Positions 27,924 to 38,060 are shown, numbered from the stretch's first letter. The stretch is 64,000 bases of DNA from a beta proteobacterium KB13 (GCA_000156155.1 DS995299.1:921400-985399); one strand, 5' to 3'. A program made the numbers and translations. Notes: a model not told the origin generated them from the sequence alone.

Positions 27924-29088
27924 AATTGAATTTATTAATAAAGCTGTCTTTAATTATTTTTTGATTATCTAATAGGAATAATGACAGGCTGCGTATTTTA
28001 TTTATCCCGACGTAATCATTAGAAAATCCCTTAACTAAAAAATGAGTCAACTTCATAAATGATTTCATTTCTGTAACTCGATTATCAAAGTATTCTTTAA
28101 GTGTATAGCGATCAATTACATATTTATTTTTTTGTAAAAGAATTGTGAGATATGCAATGTCACGGATAGTCAAGTTTAAACCCTGACCTGCAACAGGATG
28201 CATGGTATGAGCTGCATTCCCTAATACAAGAATATTTTCTGTATATGGTTTAAGCATATATCGTTGTCGCAATGGATACACTATCTTTTCACCAATTTCT
28301 AAAACTTGCCCCAATCTTTCACCAAAGTTTTCATTAAACAATTCAATAAATTCATTATTATTTAATTTAAGCAAATCCTCTATGAAATGATTATTTCCTG
28401 TCCAAACTAATTTAGATAATGAATTATTATTAATTGGTAATAACGCGATTGGGCCATCCGGTGTAAAGCGCTCATAAGCTATATTCTTATGTTTTAATTG
28501 AGTATCTACTTCGCAAACTAACGCCGAATAATTTGCTATTTCGTTGTCAACGGAAAATTCAAATTGATTATCAAGCAAATTGCCAATGCCATCAGAGAAA
28601 ACTAAAAAATTGTAATTATATTTTTTATCATTAACGTCTCTAAAGAAACTTTCTTTAACATTTACACTAATAACTTCAGATTCAAGATGAATAGAAATAT
28701 TTTTATTAGCGTTAATTTTGTCTAATAAGTTTTTTATCAAATGATCGTAACGTATTACAAAACCAACAGGATCCGACTCACCTTGATCAATTATCACCCT
28801 TCCGTATGCATTTTTTTGGCTGGTATGAATTTTATTAATTGGAATAAATTCTAAATTTTTTTTAGGGTCAATATTTATCTTTTTAAGAATGTCGATGGAA
28901 CTAGCTGACAATGCAAGCGCCCTCGATTTTTTCGGCAAACTAATAATATCTAATTTTTCATGGATAACTATTTTATGTTTCTCATGCGCATTGAGTAATG
29001 CAAAGATCAAGCCAGCTGGCCCTCCCCCGATTACTCGGATTAATTCAATATGACTATCCTTTGCCAATGATTGATTCCAATTCGTCAA
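27910..29088 (-). CDS. ubiH: UbiH-family ubiquinone biosynthesis FAD monooxygenase
   Basis: The protein has an intact FAD-binding VIGGGPAGL near the N-terminus, FSDGIGN as the DG motif and VLGNAAHTMHPVAGQGLNL as the GD motif, the layout of UbiH/UbiF/UbiI. It hydroxylates the quinone ring. The start is uncertain. The frame opens with TTG at 29088, but AAAGGA lies seven bases before an in-frame ATT at 29049, which would place GGG eight residues from the start as in the family. It overlaps pepP. Confidence 0.88.
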   Translation of the reverse strand: MTNWNQSLAKDSHIELIRVIGGGPAGLIFALLNAHEKHKIVIHEKLDIISLPKKSRALALSASSIDILKKINIDPKKNLEFIPINKIHTSQKNAYGRVIIDQGESDPVGFVIRYDHLIKNLLDKINANKNISIHLESEVISVNVKESFFRDVNDKKYNYNFLVFSDGIGNLLDNQFEFSVDNEIANYSALVCEVDTQLKHKNIAYERFTPDGPIALLPINNNSLSKLVWTGNNHFIEDLLKLNNNEFIELFNENFGERLGQVLEIGEKIVYPLRQRYMLKPYTENILVLGNAAHTMHPVAGQGLNLTIRDIAYLTILLQKNKYVIDRYTLKEYFDNRVTEMKSFMKLTHFLVKGFSNDYVGINKIRSLSLFLLDNQKIIKDSFINKFNYGSN

Positions 29089-30358
29089 TCTCTTTAGGGC
29101 AGCTTGATGTTAATACTTCCGCCTGATTATTGTTAACCAATACATCATCTTCAATCCTGATCCCAATATTTCTAAAAACTTTGGGTACTGATCTGTCATC
29201 AGGAAAATATAATCCGGGCTCAATTGTGAGAATCTGTCCATTCATTAATCTGACTGGTTTACCTTTAGGGTCAAAGTAGTCTCCAACATCATGAACATCT
29301 AGGCCCATCCAATGCGATGTCCTATGCATATAGAATTTTTTATATTCTTTTTTTTCAATAATCGCGTTCACAGAATTTTTTAAAATTTTAAAATCCCTGA
29401 GGCCTTGAGCCAAAACTTTTATGGCTGCAGTGTGTGGGTCATTAAAACTATTATTTTTTTTCACTTGGCTAATAGCTGCTTTTTGGGCCTCCAAAACAAC
29501 AGAGTAAAGATCTTTTTGAGGTTCACTAAATTTACCGCCGATAGGGAAAGTTCTGGTAATGTCTGATGCATACCCCTCATACTCACAACCTGCATCTATC
29601 AAAATTAGATCAGATTTATTAAGTCTAGATTGATTTTCAATGTAATGTAATGTGCACGCATTTTTTCCTGAGGCCACTATTGAACTATAGGCTTCATTCC
29701 TTGCACCATGAGCCCCAAAAAAATATCTCAATCGCGCCTCAACCTGATATTCATATGAATCAGAGTGTATATTTGCCATGACAAATTGATGTGCTCTAGA
29801 TGAAATATTGGCTGCATGTCTGATGACTTTTAATTCATCAATAGACTTTATAGACCTCATTCGGTCAACAAAGGAATTTAAAGAAATGATTTCATTTTTT
29901 AAAAAGGCATCAGCTCTTTTATTTTTTGATAGATGATTCAATATTTTTGAAACTAGACCTCTTAAACTTAAATCTTCTTGGAGCAAGTAAACTTTCGAAT
30001 TTTTTGCTAATAAATCCGATACTGAGTCATTGAAATGTTTAAGATCTAGTCCTTGATCAAATAAAAACTGTTTTGCAGCTTCTGCCGGTCCATAAATAAA
30101 GCCATCCCATATCTCTTTCGTTTTATCTTTTGTTTTTGAGAAAATCCAAGTTTTAAAAGGTTTACAATTAATAACTATTACCGCATCAGATTCTGGAAAC
30201 CCCGAAAAATAATGGAAATAACTATTCGATCTAAATGGATAGGTGGTGTCATTTGATCTTATCTGATCCGATGAATTTCGAATGATAACGATACCATCAC
30301 CTAATGTTTTAGCTAACTGTTTTCTTCTTTGTTTGTAAACTTTATTATTTATAATCAT
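29054..30358 (-). CDS. pepP: Xaa-Pro aminopeptidase (aminopeptidase P II)
   Basis: This 434-residue protein has an N-terminal creatinase-like domain and a pita-bread metallopeptidase domain. Metal ligands are visible in IDAGCEYEGYASDITRTFP, HRTSHWMGLDVHD, LTIEPGLYFP and GIRIEDDVLV. It releases N-terminal residues next to proline. The ATG at 30358 is preferred over a TTG at 30379. Its start overlaps the murU end by 14 bases. pepP-ubiH adjacency is common in proteobacteria. Confidence 0.95.
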   Translation of the reverse strand: MIINNKVYKQRRKQLAKTLGDGIVIIRNSSDQIRSNDTTYPFRSNSYFHYFSGFPESDAVIVINCKPFKTWIFSKTKDKTKEIWDGFIYGPAEAAKQFLFDQGLDLKHFNDSVSDLLAKNSKVYLLQEDLSLRGLVSKILNHLSKNKRADAFLKNEIISLNSFVDRMRSIKSIDELKVIRHAANISSRAHQFVMANIHSDSYEYQVEARLRYFFGAHGARNEAYSSIVASGKNACTLHYIENQSRLNKSDLILIDAGCEYEGYASDITRTFPIGGKFSEPQKDLYSVVLEAQKAAISQVKKNNSFNDPHTAAIKVLAQGLRDFKILKNSVNAIIEKKEYKKFYMHRTSHWMGLDVHDVGDYFDPKGKPVRLMNGQILTIEPGLYFPDDRSVPKVFRNIGIRIEDDVLVNNNQAEVLTSSCPKEIDELESIIGKG

Positions 30359-31019
30359 TTTTCTTATTCTCAAACTCAAGTCGTTCTTCTGTTCCTATAT
30401 CTGACCAATACCCATGGTATAAAGATCCGTCAATCTTATTATTTAAAATATAGTCATCGAGAATTGATTTTAACTTTATTTTTTCGCCTTTTTTAAATCC
30501 CTGGAACATTTCTTTCCTGTATACACCTATACCAGAGTATGTAAAATCCTTGTTAAATGACAATTTGTTACCCTCCAAGCCATAATCACCAACTGTTTTA
30601 AATTTAGGATTAGGAACTAAAATTAAAAAGGCTGAAACATCAGCAGAAAGCTTATGCTTAAGTAGAATACTGTAATCAAAATGAGTAAAAATATCAGCAT
30701 TGGTAACCAAAAAAGGGTTGTTATCAAAAAATTCTAAGGCATTTACAATACCGCCAGCAGTCTCAAGGGGCTGATTCTCTTCGGAAAATTGTATCTCTAT
30801 AGTTGATATATTTTTATATTTATCTGACACAAATTCGATGATTTGATCGCCTAAGTATGAAACATTAATTAAAAACTGACTTATGCCAGCTTGTATTAAT
30901 TTATTTATCTGTATTTCTAACAAAGTTTGATTGCCAATCTTTAAAAGTGGCTTTGGGGTGTTTTTAGTCAAGTATCCCATGCGAGATCCCATGCCAGCAG
31001 AAAGGATCATCGCCTTCAT
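30345..31019 (-). CDS. murU: N-acetylmuramate-1-phosphate uridylyltransferase (MurU-like)
   Basis: This 224-residue nucleotidyltransferase begins AMILSAGMGSRMGYLTKNTPKPLL, the sugar-nucleotide transferase signature, with the Mg-binding NADIF near residue 105. It follows an AmgK-like kinase by an ATGA overlap, next to lptD, the arrangement of the MurNAc recycling genes in Pseudomonas. Substrate assignment rests on that context. A mannose-1-phosphate guanylyltransferase role is the main alternative. Confidence 0.8.
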   Translation of the reverse strand: MKAMILSAGMGSRMGYLTKNTPKPLLKIGNQTLLEIQINKLIQAGISQFLINVSYLGDQIIEFVSDKYKNISTIEIQFSEENQPLETAGGIVNALEFFDNNPFLVTNADIFTHFDYSILLKHKLSADVSAFLILVPNPKFKTVGDYGLEGNKLSFNKDFTYSGIGVYRKEMFQGFKKGEKIKLKSILDDYILNNKIDGSLYHGYWSDIGTEERLEFENKKNDYK

Positions 31020-31996
31020 CTCTTCATCTCCACTTCTCTTTTATTTAAGATCAACTCTTTTAAATAACTTAGCATTGGGTATTTTTCAGAAACATCAATA
31101 ACATAATCCTCAACCAGAGGAATATCATTAATGTACTGTTTTTTTTCATCTCGTAAAAATAATCTTTTAAAAATACCTAAAATCTTTAAATGTCTTTGCA
31201 CGCCCATCATTTCAAAATCGACAAAAAAATCACCGAAATCAGGAGGTACGTCAAAACAACTTCTTGCCAATTCCCAGTACTTAATACAAACATCAATAAT
31301 TTGGGAATCATTTTTCTTATGATACGCATCTTTGAGAAGAGAGACTAAATCATACGTAATTGGGCCTATAAGGGCATCTTGAAAATCTATAAGACATATT
31401 TTTCCATCATTGATAATCAGATTTCTGCAATGGAAATCGCGATGGACAAACTTTTTAGTTTGCTGCTCAATTTTTGTTATAAGGTAAAAATAAATACTTT
31501 CTAATTTTTTTTGGTCAAATTCAAGGTCTTTAAGATACCACTCATGAAATAGGCTGAGCTCATTTAATAGAATCTGTGATGAATAAATTGGCAAGTCAAT
31601 ATCCGAGCAACTTTTTTGCAAATGAATAATTGTTTCATTTAGATTGTCAAAAATAAGATTATCGTTTTTTTTATCAGGCTCTTGGTAATGATGCATTAAA
31701 GAATAAGCACCAAAGTCTTCCTGTAAAATGACACCAAGATTATGATTGAATGCATATATTTCTGGAGCCTTTGCAGCCCTTGCTTTCAGTGATTTAGCGA
31801 GAAATAAAAATTGATCTAATGGTTCCTTGTCCGGCGGAGCAACCATCAAAATAATTGTTTTATCTTTTTCTTGAACTCTGAAGTATTTTCTAAAGCTTGC
31901 ATCTTCTGAGGCTTTGGTAATTGAGTATTCCGAGCCAATATTCATTTGAATAAATTCATGAACATCGCTATTAAGGTTTAAGGTTTCTTTTTCCAA
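31016..31996 (-). CDS. amgK: AmgK-like anomeric sugar kinase (aminoglycoside phosphotransferase fold)
   Basis: This 326-residue protein has N-terminal SEDASFRKYFRV and the APH catalytic loop FVHRDFHCRNLI with the metal site LIDFQDALIGP. AmgK phosphorylates MurNAc/GlcNAc at C1 for direct return to UDP-MurNAc, bypassing fosfomycin-sensitive MurA. The visible start is TTG with a weak site; ATG 31945 would remove 17 residues, close to the conserved region. It diverges from lptD across 117 bases. Confidence 0.8.
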   Translation of the reverse strand: MEKETLNLNSDVHEFIQMNIGSEYSITKASEDASFRKYFRVQEKDKTIILMVAPPDKEPLDQFLFLAKSLKARAAKAPEIYAFNHNLGVILQEDFGAYSLMHHYQEPDKKNDNLIFDNLNETIIHLQKSCSDIDLPIYSSQILLNELSLFHEWYLKDLEFDQKKLESIYFYLITKIEQQTKKFVHRDFHCRNLIINDGKICLIDFQDALIGPITYDLVSLLKDAYHKKNDSQIIDVCIKYWELARSCFDVPPDFGDFFVDFEMMGVQRHLKILGIFKRLFLRDEKKQYINDIPLVEDYVIDVSEKYPMLSYLKELILNKREVEMKR

Positions 31997-32113
31997 TTTT
32001 TGCCAAAAAAAATTAAATGAATTAATTGATATAAATTATTGATTTTATTTGATTTATTAAAAATATCATTTAAAATATATCCCCCAGTTATAGGATTTAA
32101 AATTTTTTATTTA

Positions 32114-34405
32114 ATGCGTAAAAAAATTATCACACATTTCATTTTAACCAATATAGTTTTTTTTGGTTGCCTCTATGCGAATTTTGTTTTAGCAATCGAC
32201 AATCCTAACGACACTGATTTAATTATCGAGGGAGAGACACTTGAAAATATTGTAGACAAACAAATTAAAGCTAAGGGCGATGCTATTTTGATCAAATCAG
32301 GAAAACGTATTGAGGCTGACCAGATTGTATTCGATCAAATATCTAACGAACTTGAAGCTGATGGAAATGTAAAGCTAAAAAGTGGAAATACACTTATTTC
32401 AGGTGAAAAGCTGATTCTTAATGTTGATGATTCAATTGGTGAAATACCAAATGCGACATTTGATTCTGATACAGAGAATAAATCTGCGATTAATCAATCT
32501 ATTAGAGGATATGCAGACAAGCTATCCATTATTGGGTCAAATAAAACCAGCCTCGAGGGTGCTGAAATTACCACTTGTGAGGTTGGCCAAACTGATTGGT
32601 TTATAAAAGGTACTCAGATAGATATAGACAACAAAACAAAAACTGTTGATGCCACCAATGCAAGGATGGAGTTTAAAGGAGTTCCAATTCTATACTCTCC
32701 TAAAGTTAACTTTTCTTTTAATAATCAACGTAAATCTGGCTTTTTGAGTCCTACATGGGGAACAACTACCAAAAGTGGTTTTCAAGTCAAAACGCCTTAT
32801 TACTTTAATATTGCACCCAATAAAGATGCCACTATTACCCCGAGATATATGGGTAAACGAGGATTGCAAATTGGTGGGCAGTATCGATATCTAGGTGATG
32901 ATCATAGCGGTGAAGCGAATATAGAGTTTCTTAACAATGATTATATGACGAACCAAGAAAGATATTTGCTAAACCTAAAACATAAACAAAAATTCTCTGA
33001 TAATTTTTCTGGCTTCTACAGATATCAAAAAGTTTCTGACAATGATTACTTTTCAGATATGTCATCTTTAGTTTCGAGAACCTCAAGGGTAATCTTACCT
33101 CAGGAGCTAGGATTAGATTATAAAATTGGGTCATGGAATACTGGACTGAGAGTGCAGAAATTCCAATCACTGACCACAAGCTCTCCCTACGAGAAGTTGC
33201 CGCAAGTTTTTTTAAATCGCAGTGATCAGTTTTATGGAATACAATCTTCAAGCGAATTTCAATTCACACAATTTGATGCAAATAATTCTCACAATAAATT
33301 TGTTAGTGGAGACTTATTGCCAAGAGGTTATTCCGTTGGCGACTATAAACCTACAGGCAGTCGATTTGTATACAACCAACAATTTCAAACCACGCTCCAT
33401 GAAAATAGTTACTCATATATAAAACCCAAATTATCAGTAAATTTTAGGCATTATGATATCAATCATGGCGCACTATCCACGAATGAAAGTTATGCGATTC
33501 CAACTACCTCTGTTGATAGTGGAATGTTCTTTGACCGAAATTTTAATGTTTTTGGTAATAATATTACTCAAACATTGGAGCCAAGAGCTTTTTACTCTTA
33601 CACACCATTTCATGATCAATCAATGATTCCAATTTACGATACCAGGTTGATGGATCTGAATATGTATAATATTTTCTCTGAAAACCAGTTCATTGGTTAC
33701 GATCGAATTCAGGATTCTAATCAATTAACTACTGGTCTTACCTCAAGGTTCATAGACTCAAATTCTACAGAAAGACTTTCCCTAACCTTTGCACAAAGAT
33801 TTTACCTAAGCGATCGTAAAGTCTTAAATGATCCTCTTTATTCAAATGCTGGCTCCAGTCTTGAAAGAGCCTCTAGTGATTTCTTATTTGGAGCAAATGC
33901 AAGAATTTCCAGAGATCTAATATTTAGAACAATGACCCAATATAATCCAGAACAAAGTTCTACGAAGCGCGTTCAATATGGATTTAAATACAACCCCAAT
34001 CCAGGCAAGCTACTCAGGTTCGATTATCGATTTATTGAAAATGCCTCGACTAACCAAACAAGGCTCAAACAGGCTAATATTTCAGGACAGTGGCCACTTG
34101 GTAAAGGGTATTATGCAATTGGAAGATACAATTTTGATTTAGAAAATTCTAAGGTTACTGAGTCTCTAGGAGGCCTTGAGTATGATGCTGGATGTTGGAC
34201 ATCAAGAGTTATGCTTCATAGATTATCACTTGCTACCGCAGATGAACCTAACTACAGTTTATGGTTCCAGCTTGAGTTGGGTGGTTTGGGAAGTATAGGC
34301 TCTGGTAAAGCAAAGAAACTTGACAGAGTCCTTATGAGAAACGTTCCTGGAGCGGCATGGGCAAGTTCATTGGATGATGAGATAAGACGGCAAAACTATG
34401 ATTAA
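32114..34405 (+). CDS. lptD: LPS-assembly protein LptD
   Basis: This 763-residue outer-membrane protein has a signal peptide ending near residue 27, an OstA/LptA-like jellyroll with RIEADQIVFDQISNELEADGNV, and a long 26-strand barrel region. It inserts LPS into the outer leaflet with LptE. The start at ATG 32114 gives a good signal peptide; the longer frame from 32039 does not. The mature protein has just two cysteines (ITTCEVGQ and DAGCW), one possible disulfide instead of the usual two. It overlaps surA by eight bases. Confidence 0.94.
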   Translation: MRKKIITHFILTNIVFFGCLYANFVLAIDNPNDTDLIIEGETLENIVDKQIKAKGDAILIKSGKRIEADQIVFDQISNELEADGNVKLKSGNTLISGEKLILNVDDSIGEIPNATFDSDTENKSAINQSIRGYADKLSIIGSNKTSLEGAEITTCEVGQTDWFIKGTQIDIDNKTKTVDATNARMEFKGVPILYSPKVNFSFNNQRKSGFLSPTWGTTTKSGFQVKTPYYFNIAPNKDATITPRYMGKRGLQIGGQYRYLGDDHSGEANIEFLNNDYMTNQERYLLNLKHKQKFSDNFSGFYRYQKVSDNDYFSDMSSLVSRTSRVILPQELGLDYKIGSWNTGLRVQKFQSLTTSSPYEKLPQVFLNRSDQFYGIQSSSEFQFTQFDANNSHNKFVSGDLLPRGYSVGDYKPTGSRFVYNQQFQTTLHENSYSYIKPKLSVNFRHYDINHGALSTNESYAIPTTSVDSGMFFDRNFNVFGNNITQTLEPRAFYSYTPFHDQSMIPIYDTRLMDLNMYNIFSENQFIGYDRIQDSNQLTTGLTSRFIDSNSTERLSLTFAQRFYLSDRKVLNDPLYSNAGSSLERASSDFLFGANARISRDLIFRTMTQYNPEQSSTKRVQYGFKYNPNPGKLLRFDYRFIENASTNQTRLKQANISGQWPLGKGYYAIGRYNFDLENSKVTESLGGLEYDAGCWTSRVMLHRLSLATADEPNYSLWFQLELGGLGSIGSGKAKKLDRVLMRNVPGAAWASSLDDEIRRQNYD

Positions 34406-35684
34406 TTACCTGATAAAAATTATATTTTTTCTTTGCCTTTTGGTAAATTTTAGTTTTGTTTCATCGTATCAAGAACTTGATCGAATTGTTGCAATTGTTA
34501 ATAAAGATGTGATTACACACAATGATCTCACTGAAGGGGTTGATAAGGCACTTCTTTTTTTCCAACAAAATTCAATAGAGCCACCAGAGGAAAGTATAAT
34601 AGAAAAAAAAGTTCTTGATGAATTGATAGAACAAAAAATTATTGAAGGTTATGCAGAAGACTGGAATATCAAAGCATCCCAAGAAGACATCGACTCACTT
34701 ATACAAAATATTCTTTCAGCAAACCAAATCACTCTGGATGAATTAAAATCAAACCTAAAGCAACAGGGTTCGTCTTATGACAAATTATTAAAAAGCTTAA
34801 GTTATGAAATTATTTTAAAAAAAGTAAAAAATCGGGAAATTAGCTCAAAATTAAATATTTCTGAATATGAGATAAAGAAACATAAGGAAAAAATGGCAAA
34901 AATAAGGCCTGATGTATTTGACTTATCACATATATTAATTAAATTTTCATCAGAGCCTACAGCAGAAGAAAAGAAAGAAAAACGCAAGCTTGGTGAAGAA
35001 ATTTTTGACAAACTAAAAACAGATGATTTTGCTAAAATTGCATATGAATTTTCCGATTCCCCTGATGCCAATGAAGGCGGTTCTTTGGGCAAGTTAAAAC
35101 AAAGTGAACTTCCAGAAATTTTTATCGATAAATTAAATAATCTGAGTGCTGGTGAATATTCCACTCCTTTTGAATCAAATAATGGAATTCATATTATTAA
35201 GATTAATCAAGTTGAAAGCTATAGCGAATCAAAAAATTCTTCACAAAAAATAAAAAAATATTTCATCAAACATATCGTATTAAAAACCAGCGAAGTTGCA
35301 TCTGAAGATGATGTTATTAAAAAGCTTAAAAGATATAAGAATGAAATAGATTCAGGCGCTGATTTCAGCGTCATTGCAAAAAAATACTCCGAAGACTTTT
35401 CTGCTGCCAATGGTGGAGAAATTGGCTGGATTAATGAAGGACTTCTTGATCAAGAATTTGACAAACAATTATCAATTATTGATCAAAATGAAGTAAGTCA
35501 GCCCTTTAAGACAGATCTTGGTTGGCATATCATTCAATACACAGATTCTAAGTTTGAAGATCTTGCATCAGAAAATATAGACAATAAAATAAAGTATGAA
35601 TTAATTAACGAAAGAACAGAGCTTCTTTACCAAGACTGGTTTTCAGCATTAAAATCAGAAAGTTTTATCGAAATTAGACAATGA
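34398..35684 (+). CDS. surA: Periplasmic chaperone and peptidyl-prolyl isomerase SurA
   Basis: This 428-residue protein has a signal peptide (about 1-24), an N-terminal chaperone helix domain and two parvulin domains. The first spans about 175-275 with FDLSHILIKF and ANEGGSLGKL, and the second about 290-390 with KHIVLKT and ANGGEIGWINEG. It folds outer-membrane proteins, including LptD encoded just upstream. It begins inside the lptD stop (ATGATTAA) and is followed by pdxA with an ATGA overlap. Confidence 0.94.
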   Translation: MINYLIKIIFFLCLLVNFSFVSSYQELDRIVAIVNKDVITHNDLTEGVDKALLFFQQNSIEPPEESIIEKKVLDELIEQKIIEGYAEDWNIKASQEDIDSLIQNILSANQITLDELKSNLKQQGSSYDKLLKSLSYEIILKKVKNREISSKLNISEYEIKKHKEKMAKIRPDVFDLSHILIKFSSEPTAEEKKEKRKLGEEIFDKLKTDDFAKIAYEFSDSPDANEGGSLGKLKQSELPEIFIDKLNNLSAGEYSTPFESNNGIHIIKINQVESYSESKNSSQKIKKYFIKHIVLKTSEVASEDDVIKKLKRYKNEIDSGADFSVIAKKYSEDFSAANGGEIGWINEGLLDQEFDKQLSIIDQNEVSQPFKTDLGWHIIQYTDSKFEDLASENIDNKIKYELINERTELLYQDWFSALKSESFIEIRQ

Positions 35685-36613
35685 ACCATATAAAAACTCT
35701 TGCTGTTTCAGCTGGTGATCCAGACGGAATTGGTTACGATTTATGCGCACTTCTCTTTAAAAAAAACCTCAATTACCATGTTGATATTTATGGAGACAAG
35801 GAAGCTCTCCTGTCAAGGGCAAAATTACTTGGCATAAAAAATTTACACAATGAAAAAATCAAAATTTATGATGTAAAAAATAACAAACAAATAAAAAACA
35901 AAAGAGAGTTAGTTCTGGAAAGTATTAAAAGTGCAACAAAATCATGTATTCAAAAAAAATCCATTGCCTTAGTGACCCTGCCAGTTAATAAAGAAAAATT
36001 GTCCACATCTAAAAATTTATTCACTGGTCACACTGAGTACATTGCAGAATTATTGAAAGCTCGCAATGAGCCAATTATGACTTTTATTGGAAATAAAAAA
36101 ATAATAGTAGCCACCAATACAACACACATGAGCCTTCTAAATGCTATTAAAAATGTTGAAAAAAATAACTTAATAAATAAATTACAATTACTTCATTCCT
36201 GCATAAAAAATCAATTAAAAATAAAATATCCAAAAATTTTAGTTACTGGACTCAACCCTCATGCTGGAGAAAATAACTTGTTTGGTAATGAGGAAAGCAA
36301 ACATATCATTCCAGCAATTAATAAACTAAAAGAATTAGATATACATCTAGATGGTCCTGTGCCAGCTGATACTGCCTTATTAAAAAACAATATGAGAAAG
36401 TATGACTGCATTTACTACATGTATCACGACCAGGCGTTGTGTGCTTTTAAAACTTTATTTTTCGACACAGGTGTTAATCTGACGCTTGGTTTACCAATTA
36501 TACGAACATCTGTTGATCATGGAACTGCTGAGGAATTAGTAGGCAAAAAAGAGAGGATATCTATAAAAAGTTTTTTAAATGCCCTTGATATTGCAGAAAA
36601 ATTATCTCACTAA
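35681..36613 (+). CDS. pdxA: 4-hydroxythreonine-4-phosphate dehydrogenase
   Basis: This 310-residue protein has AGDPDGIGYDL at the N-terminus, FTGHTEYIAE, NPHAGENNLFGNEE and YHDQAL, the metal-binding histidines of PdxA. It oxidises 4-phosphohydroxythreonine in DXP-dependent pyridoxal phosphate synthesis, and DXP itself comes from the Dxs at 19 kb. It is joined to surA by ATGA and to rsmA by a one-base TAATG overlap. Confidence 0.95.
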   Translation: MNHIKTLAVSAGDPDGIGYDLCALLFKKNLNYHVDIYGDKEALLSRAKLLGIKNLHNEKIKIYDVKNNKQIKNKRELVLESIKSATKSCIQKKSIALVTLPVNKEKLSTSKNLFTGHTEYIAELLKARNEPIMTFIGNKKIIVATNTTHMSLLNAIKNVEKNNLINKLQLLHSCIKNQLKIKYPKILVTGLNPHAGENNLFGNEESKHIIPAINKLKELDIHLDGPVPADTALLKNNMRKYDCIYYMYHDQALCAFKTLFFDTGVNLTLGLPIIRTSVDHGTAEELVGKKERISIKSFLNALDIAEKLSH

Positions 36614-37374
36614 TGATTAAAGCAAAGAAAAAATTTGGGCAAAATTTCCTTATCGATAATCAAATAATTAAGTTAATTGTTGATGAAATAAAATTTTCCG
36701 AAACAAATAAATACCTTGAAATAGGTCCCGGTATGGGCGCATTAACCAGCGAACTTCAAAAAAATACTAAAAATTTAGATCTTATTGAGATTGATCCAGA
36801 CATGATCAAAATTCTAAGTGCAAAAATAAATTCAACTACACAGATTTTTGAAGGAGATGTTCTGGGTTTTAGTGATAATTTTTTTGAGGGATACAACGTG
36901 GTTTTAGGAAATCTTCCATATTATATTGCAACTGAAATAATTTTTAGATTTATCCCAATTAATAATGTTGATATTTTATATTTTATGGTGCAAAAAGAGG
37001 TTGCAGATAGGTTAGTTGCCAAAACTGGTTCAAAAGAAAATTCCATTTTGACTAATCTTTTAGGTTTTAATTTTAGAGCTGAAAAATGCTTTGACATTAA
37101 GCCTGAATCTTTTGATCCTTCCCCTAAAGTTACATCAAGTTTTATTAAGTTAACAAGGCATAGAGACTATATAAATGAAATTAGATATGTTGACTATAAG
37201 AGAATAATAAAAGAGTCATTTAAATTTAAAAGAAAAAATCTAAAAAATAATTTAAAAGGTGTTTTAAATCTAAATGACTTTGAAAATCTCGAAATCTTAC
37301 CTACAAACAGGGCAGAAGATCTATCAATTGAAGATTTTATTAAAATCACCAAATACGTGATCACAAATGCATAG
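36613..37374 (+). CDS. rsmA: 16S rRNA dimethyladenosine transferase RsmA (KsgA)
   Basis: This 253-residue protein has KKKFGQNFLIDNQII at the start, the SAM motif LEIGPGMGALTSEL, the acidic IEIDPDMI and the catalytic NLPYYIATEI. It dimethylates two adjacent adenosines in the 3' hairpin of 16S rRNA during 30S assembly. It ends the lptD-surA-pdxA-rsmA operon; apaG and apaH, common followers, are absent. A 49-base gap leads to adk. Confidence 0.96.
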   Translation: MIKAKKKFGQNFLIDNQIIKLIVDEIKFSETNKYLEIGPGMGALTSELQKNTKNLDLIEIDPDMIKILSAKINSTTQIFEGDVLGFSDNFFEGYNVVLGNLPYYIATEIIFRFIPINNVDILYFMVQKEVADRLVAKTGSKENSILTNLLGFNFRAEKCFDIKPESFDPSPKVTSSFIKLTRHRDYINEIRYVDYKRIIKESFKFKRKNLKNNLKGVLNLNDFENLEILPTNRAEDLSIEDFIKITKYVITNA

Positions 37375-37387
37375 AGAGAGTTCTTAT

Positions 37388-37396
37388 TGATATAAT
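37388..37396 (+). promoter_or_regulatory. Extended -10 promoter of the adk-leuS operon
   Basis: TG-A-TATAAT is a perfect extended -10 with no -35 partner. RNA would start near 37403, giving a leader of about 20 bases with AAGGG ahead of the adk ATG. Confidence 0.6.
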
Positions 37397-37423
37397 GTTA
37401 AAGTTTTTTATTAAGGGAAAAGT

Positions 37424-38059
37424 ATGAATATTATTCTTCTTGGTGCGCCTGGTGCTGGCAAGGGAACGCAAGCTTCTTTTTTAAACAATCAATATCAAAT
37501 TCCACAAATTTCAACTGGTGATATGTTAAGAGCTGCTGTATCAAACAAAACTGAGCTTGGCATTGAAGCAAAAAATTATATGGATGAGGGTAAGCTTGTA
37601 CCTGACTCTTTAATAATTAATCTTGTTAAAGAAAGGATAGGTCATGAGGATTGCAAAAATGGATTCATGTTAGATGGCTTTCCTAGAACAATAAATCAAG
37701 CCAAGGCGATTGATGATGCAAAAATTCAAATCGATTACGTTGTATCTATATCTGTTCCTGACGAAGTCATTGTCGAAAGGCTTTCAGGAAGAAGGGTACA
37801 TCCTGCATCTGGAAGAACATACCATATAAAATTTAATCCGCCCAAAAATGATAATAAAGATGATGTCACAAATGAAGATCTCATTATTCGCGATGATGAT
37901 AAAAAAGAGACTATCATGACGAGACTTAAAAATTATCATGAAGCAACAAAACCTCTAGAAGATTATTATAAAAACAAATCTAAACTAAACTTCATCGATA
38001 TCGACGGAACCCTTCAAATAGAATCTATTAATCAATTTTTAAAAAATACAATTAAATAA
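37424..38059 (+). CDS. adk: Adenylate kinase
   Basis: This 211-residue protein has P-loop [31 protein letters not shown] and a long-form LID domain with [14 protein letters not shown] and no zinc cysteines. It interconverts ATP, ADP and AMP. Start and length match the family and AAGGG precedes the ATG. leuS starts one base after its stop. A promoter with extended -10 lies upstream. Confidence 0.97.
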   Translation: MNIILLGAPGAGKGTQASFLNNQYQIPQISTGDMLRAAVSNKTELGIEAKNYMDEGKLVPDSLIINLVKERIGHEDCKNGFMLDGFPRTINQAKAIDDAKIQIDYVVSISVPDEVIVERLSGRRVHPASGRTYHIKFNPPKNDNKDDVTNEDLIIRDDDKKETIMTRLKNYHEATKPLEDYYKNKSKLNFIDIDGTLQIESINQFLKNTIK

Positions 38060-38060
38060 A

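Noticed and set aside
34802-35164. 120-codon open frame antisense to surA
   Set aside because: It is a low-complexity shadow of an intact, well-conserved gene.
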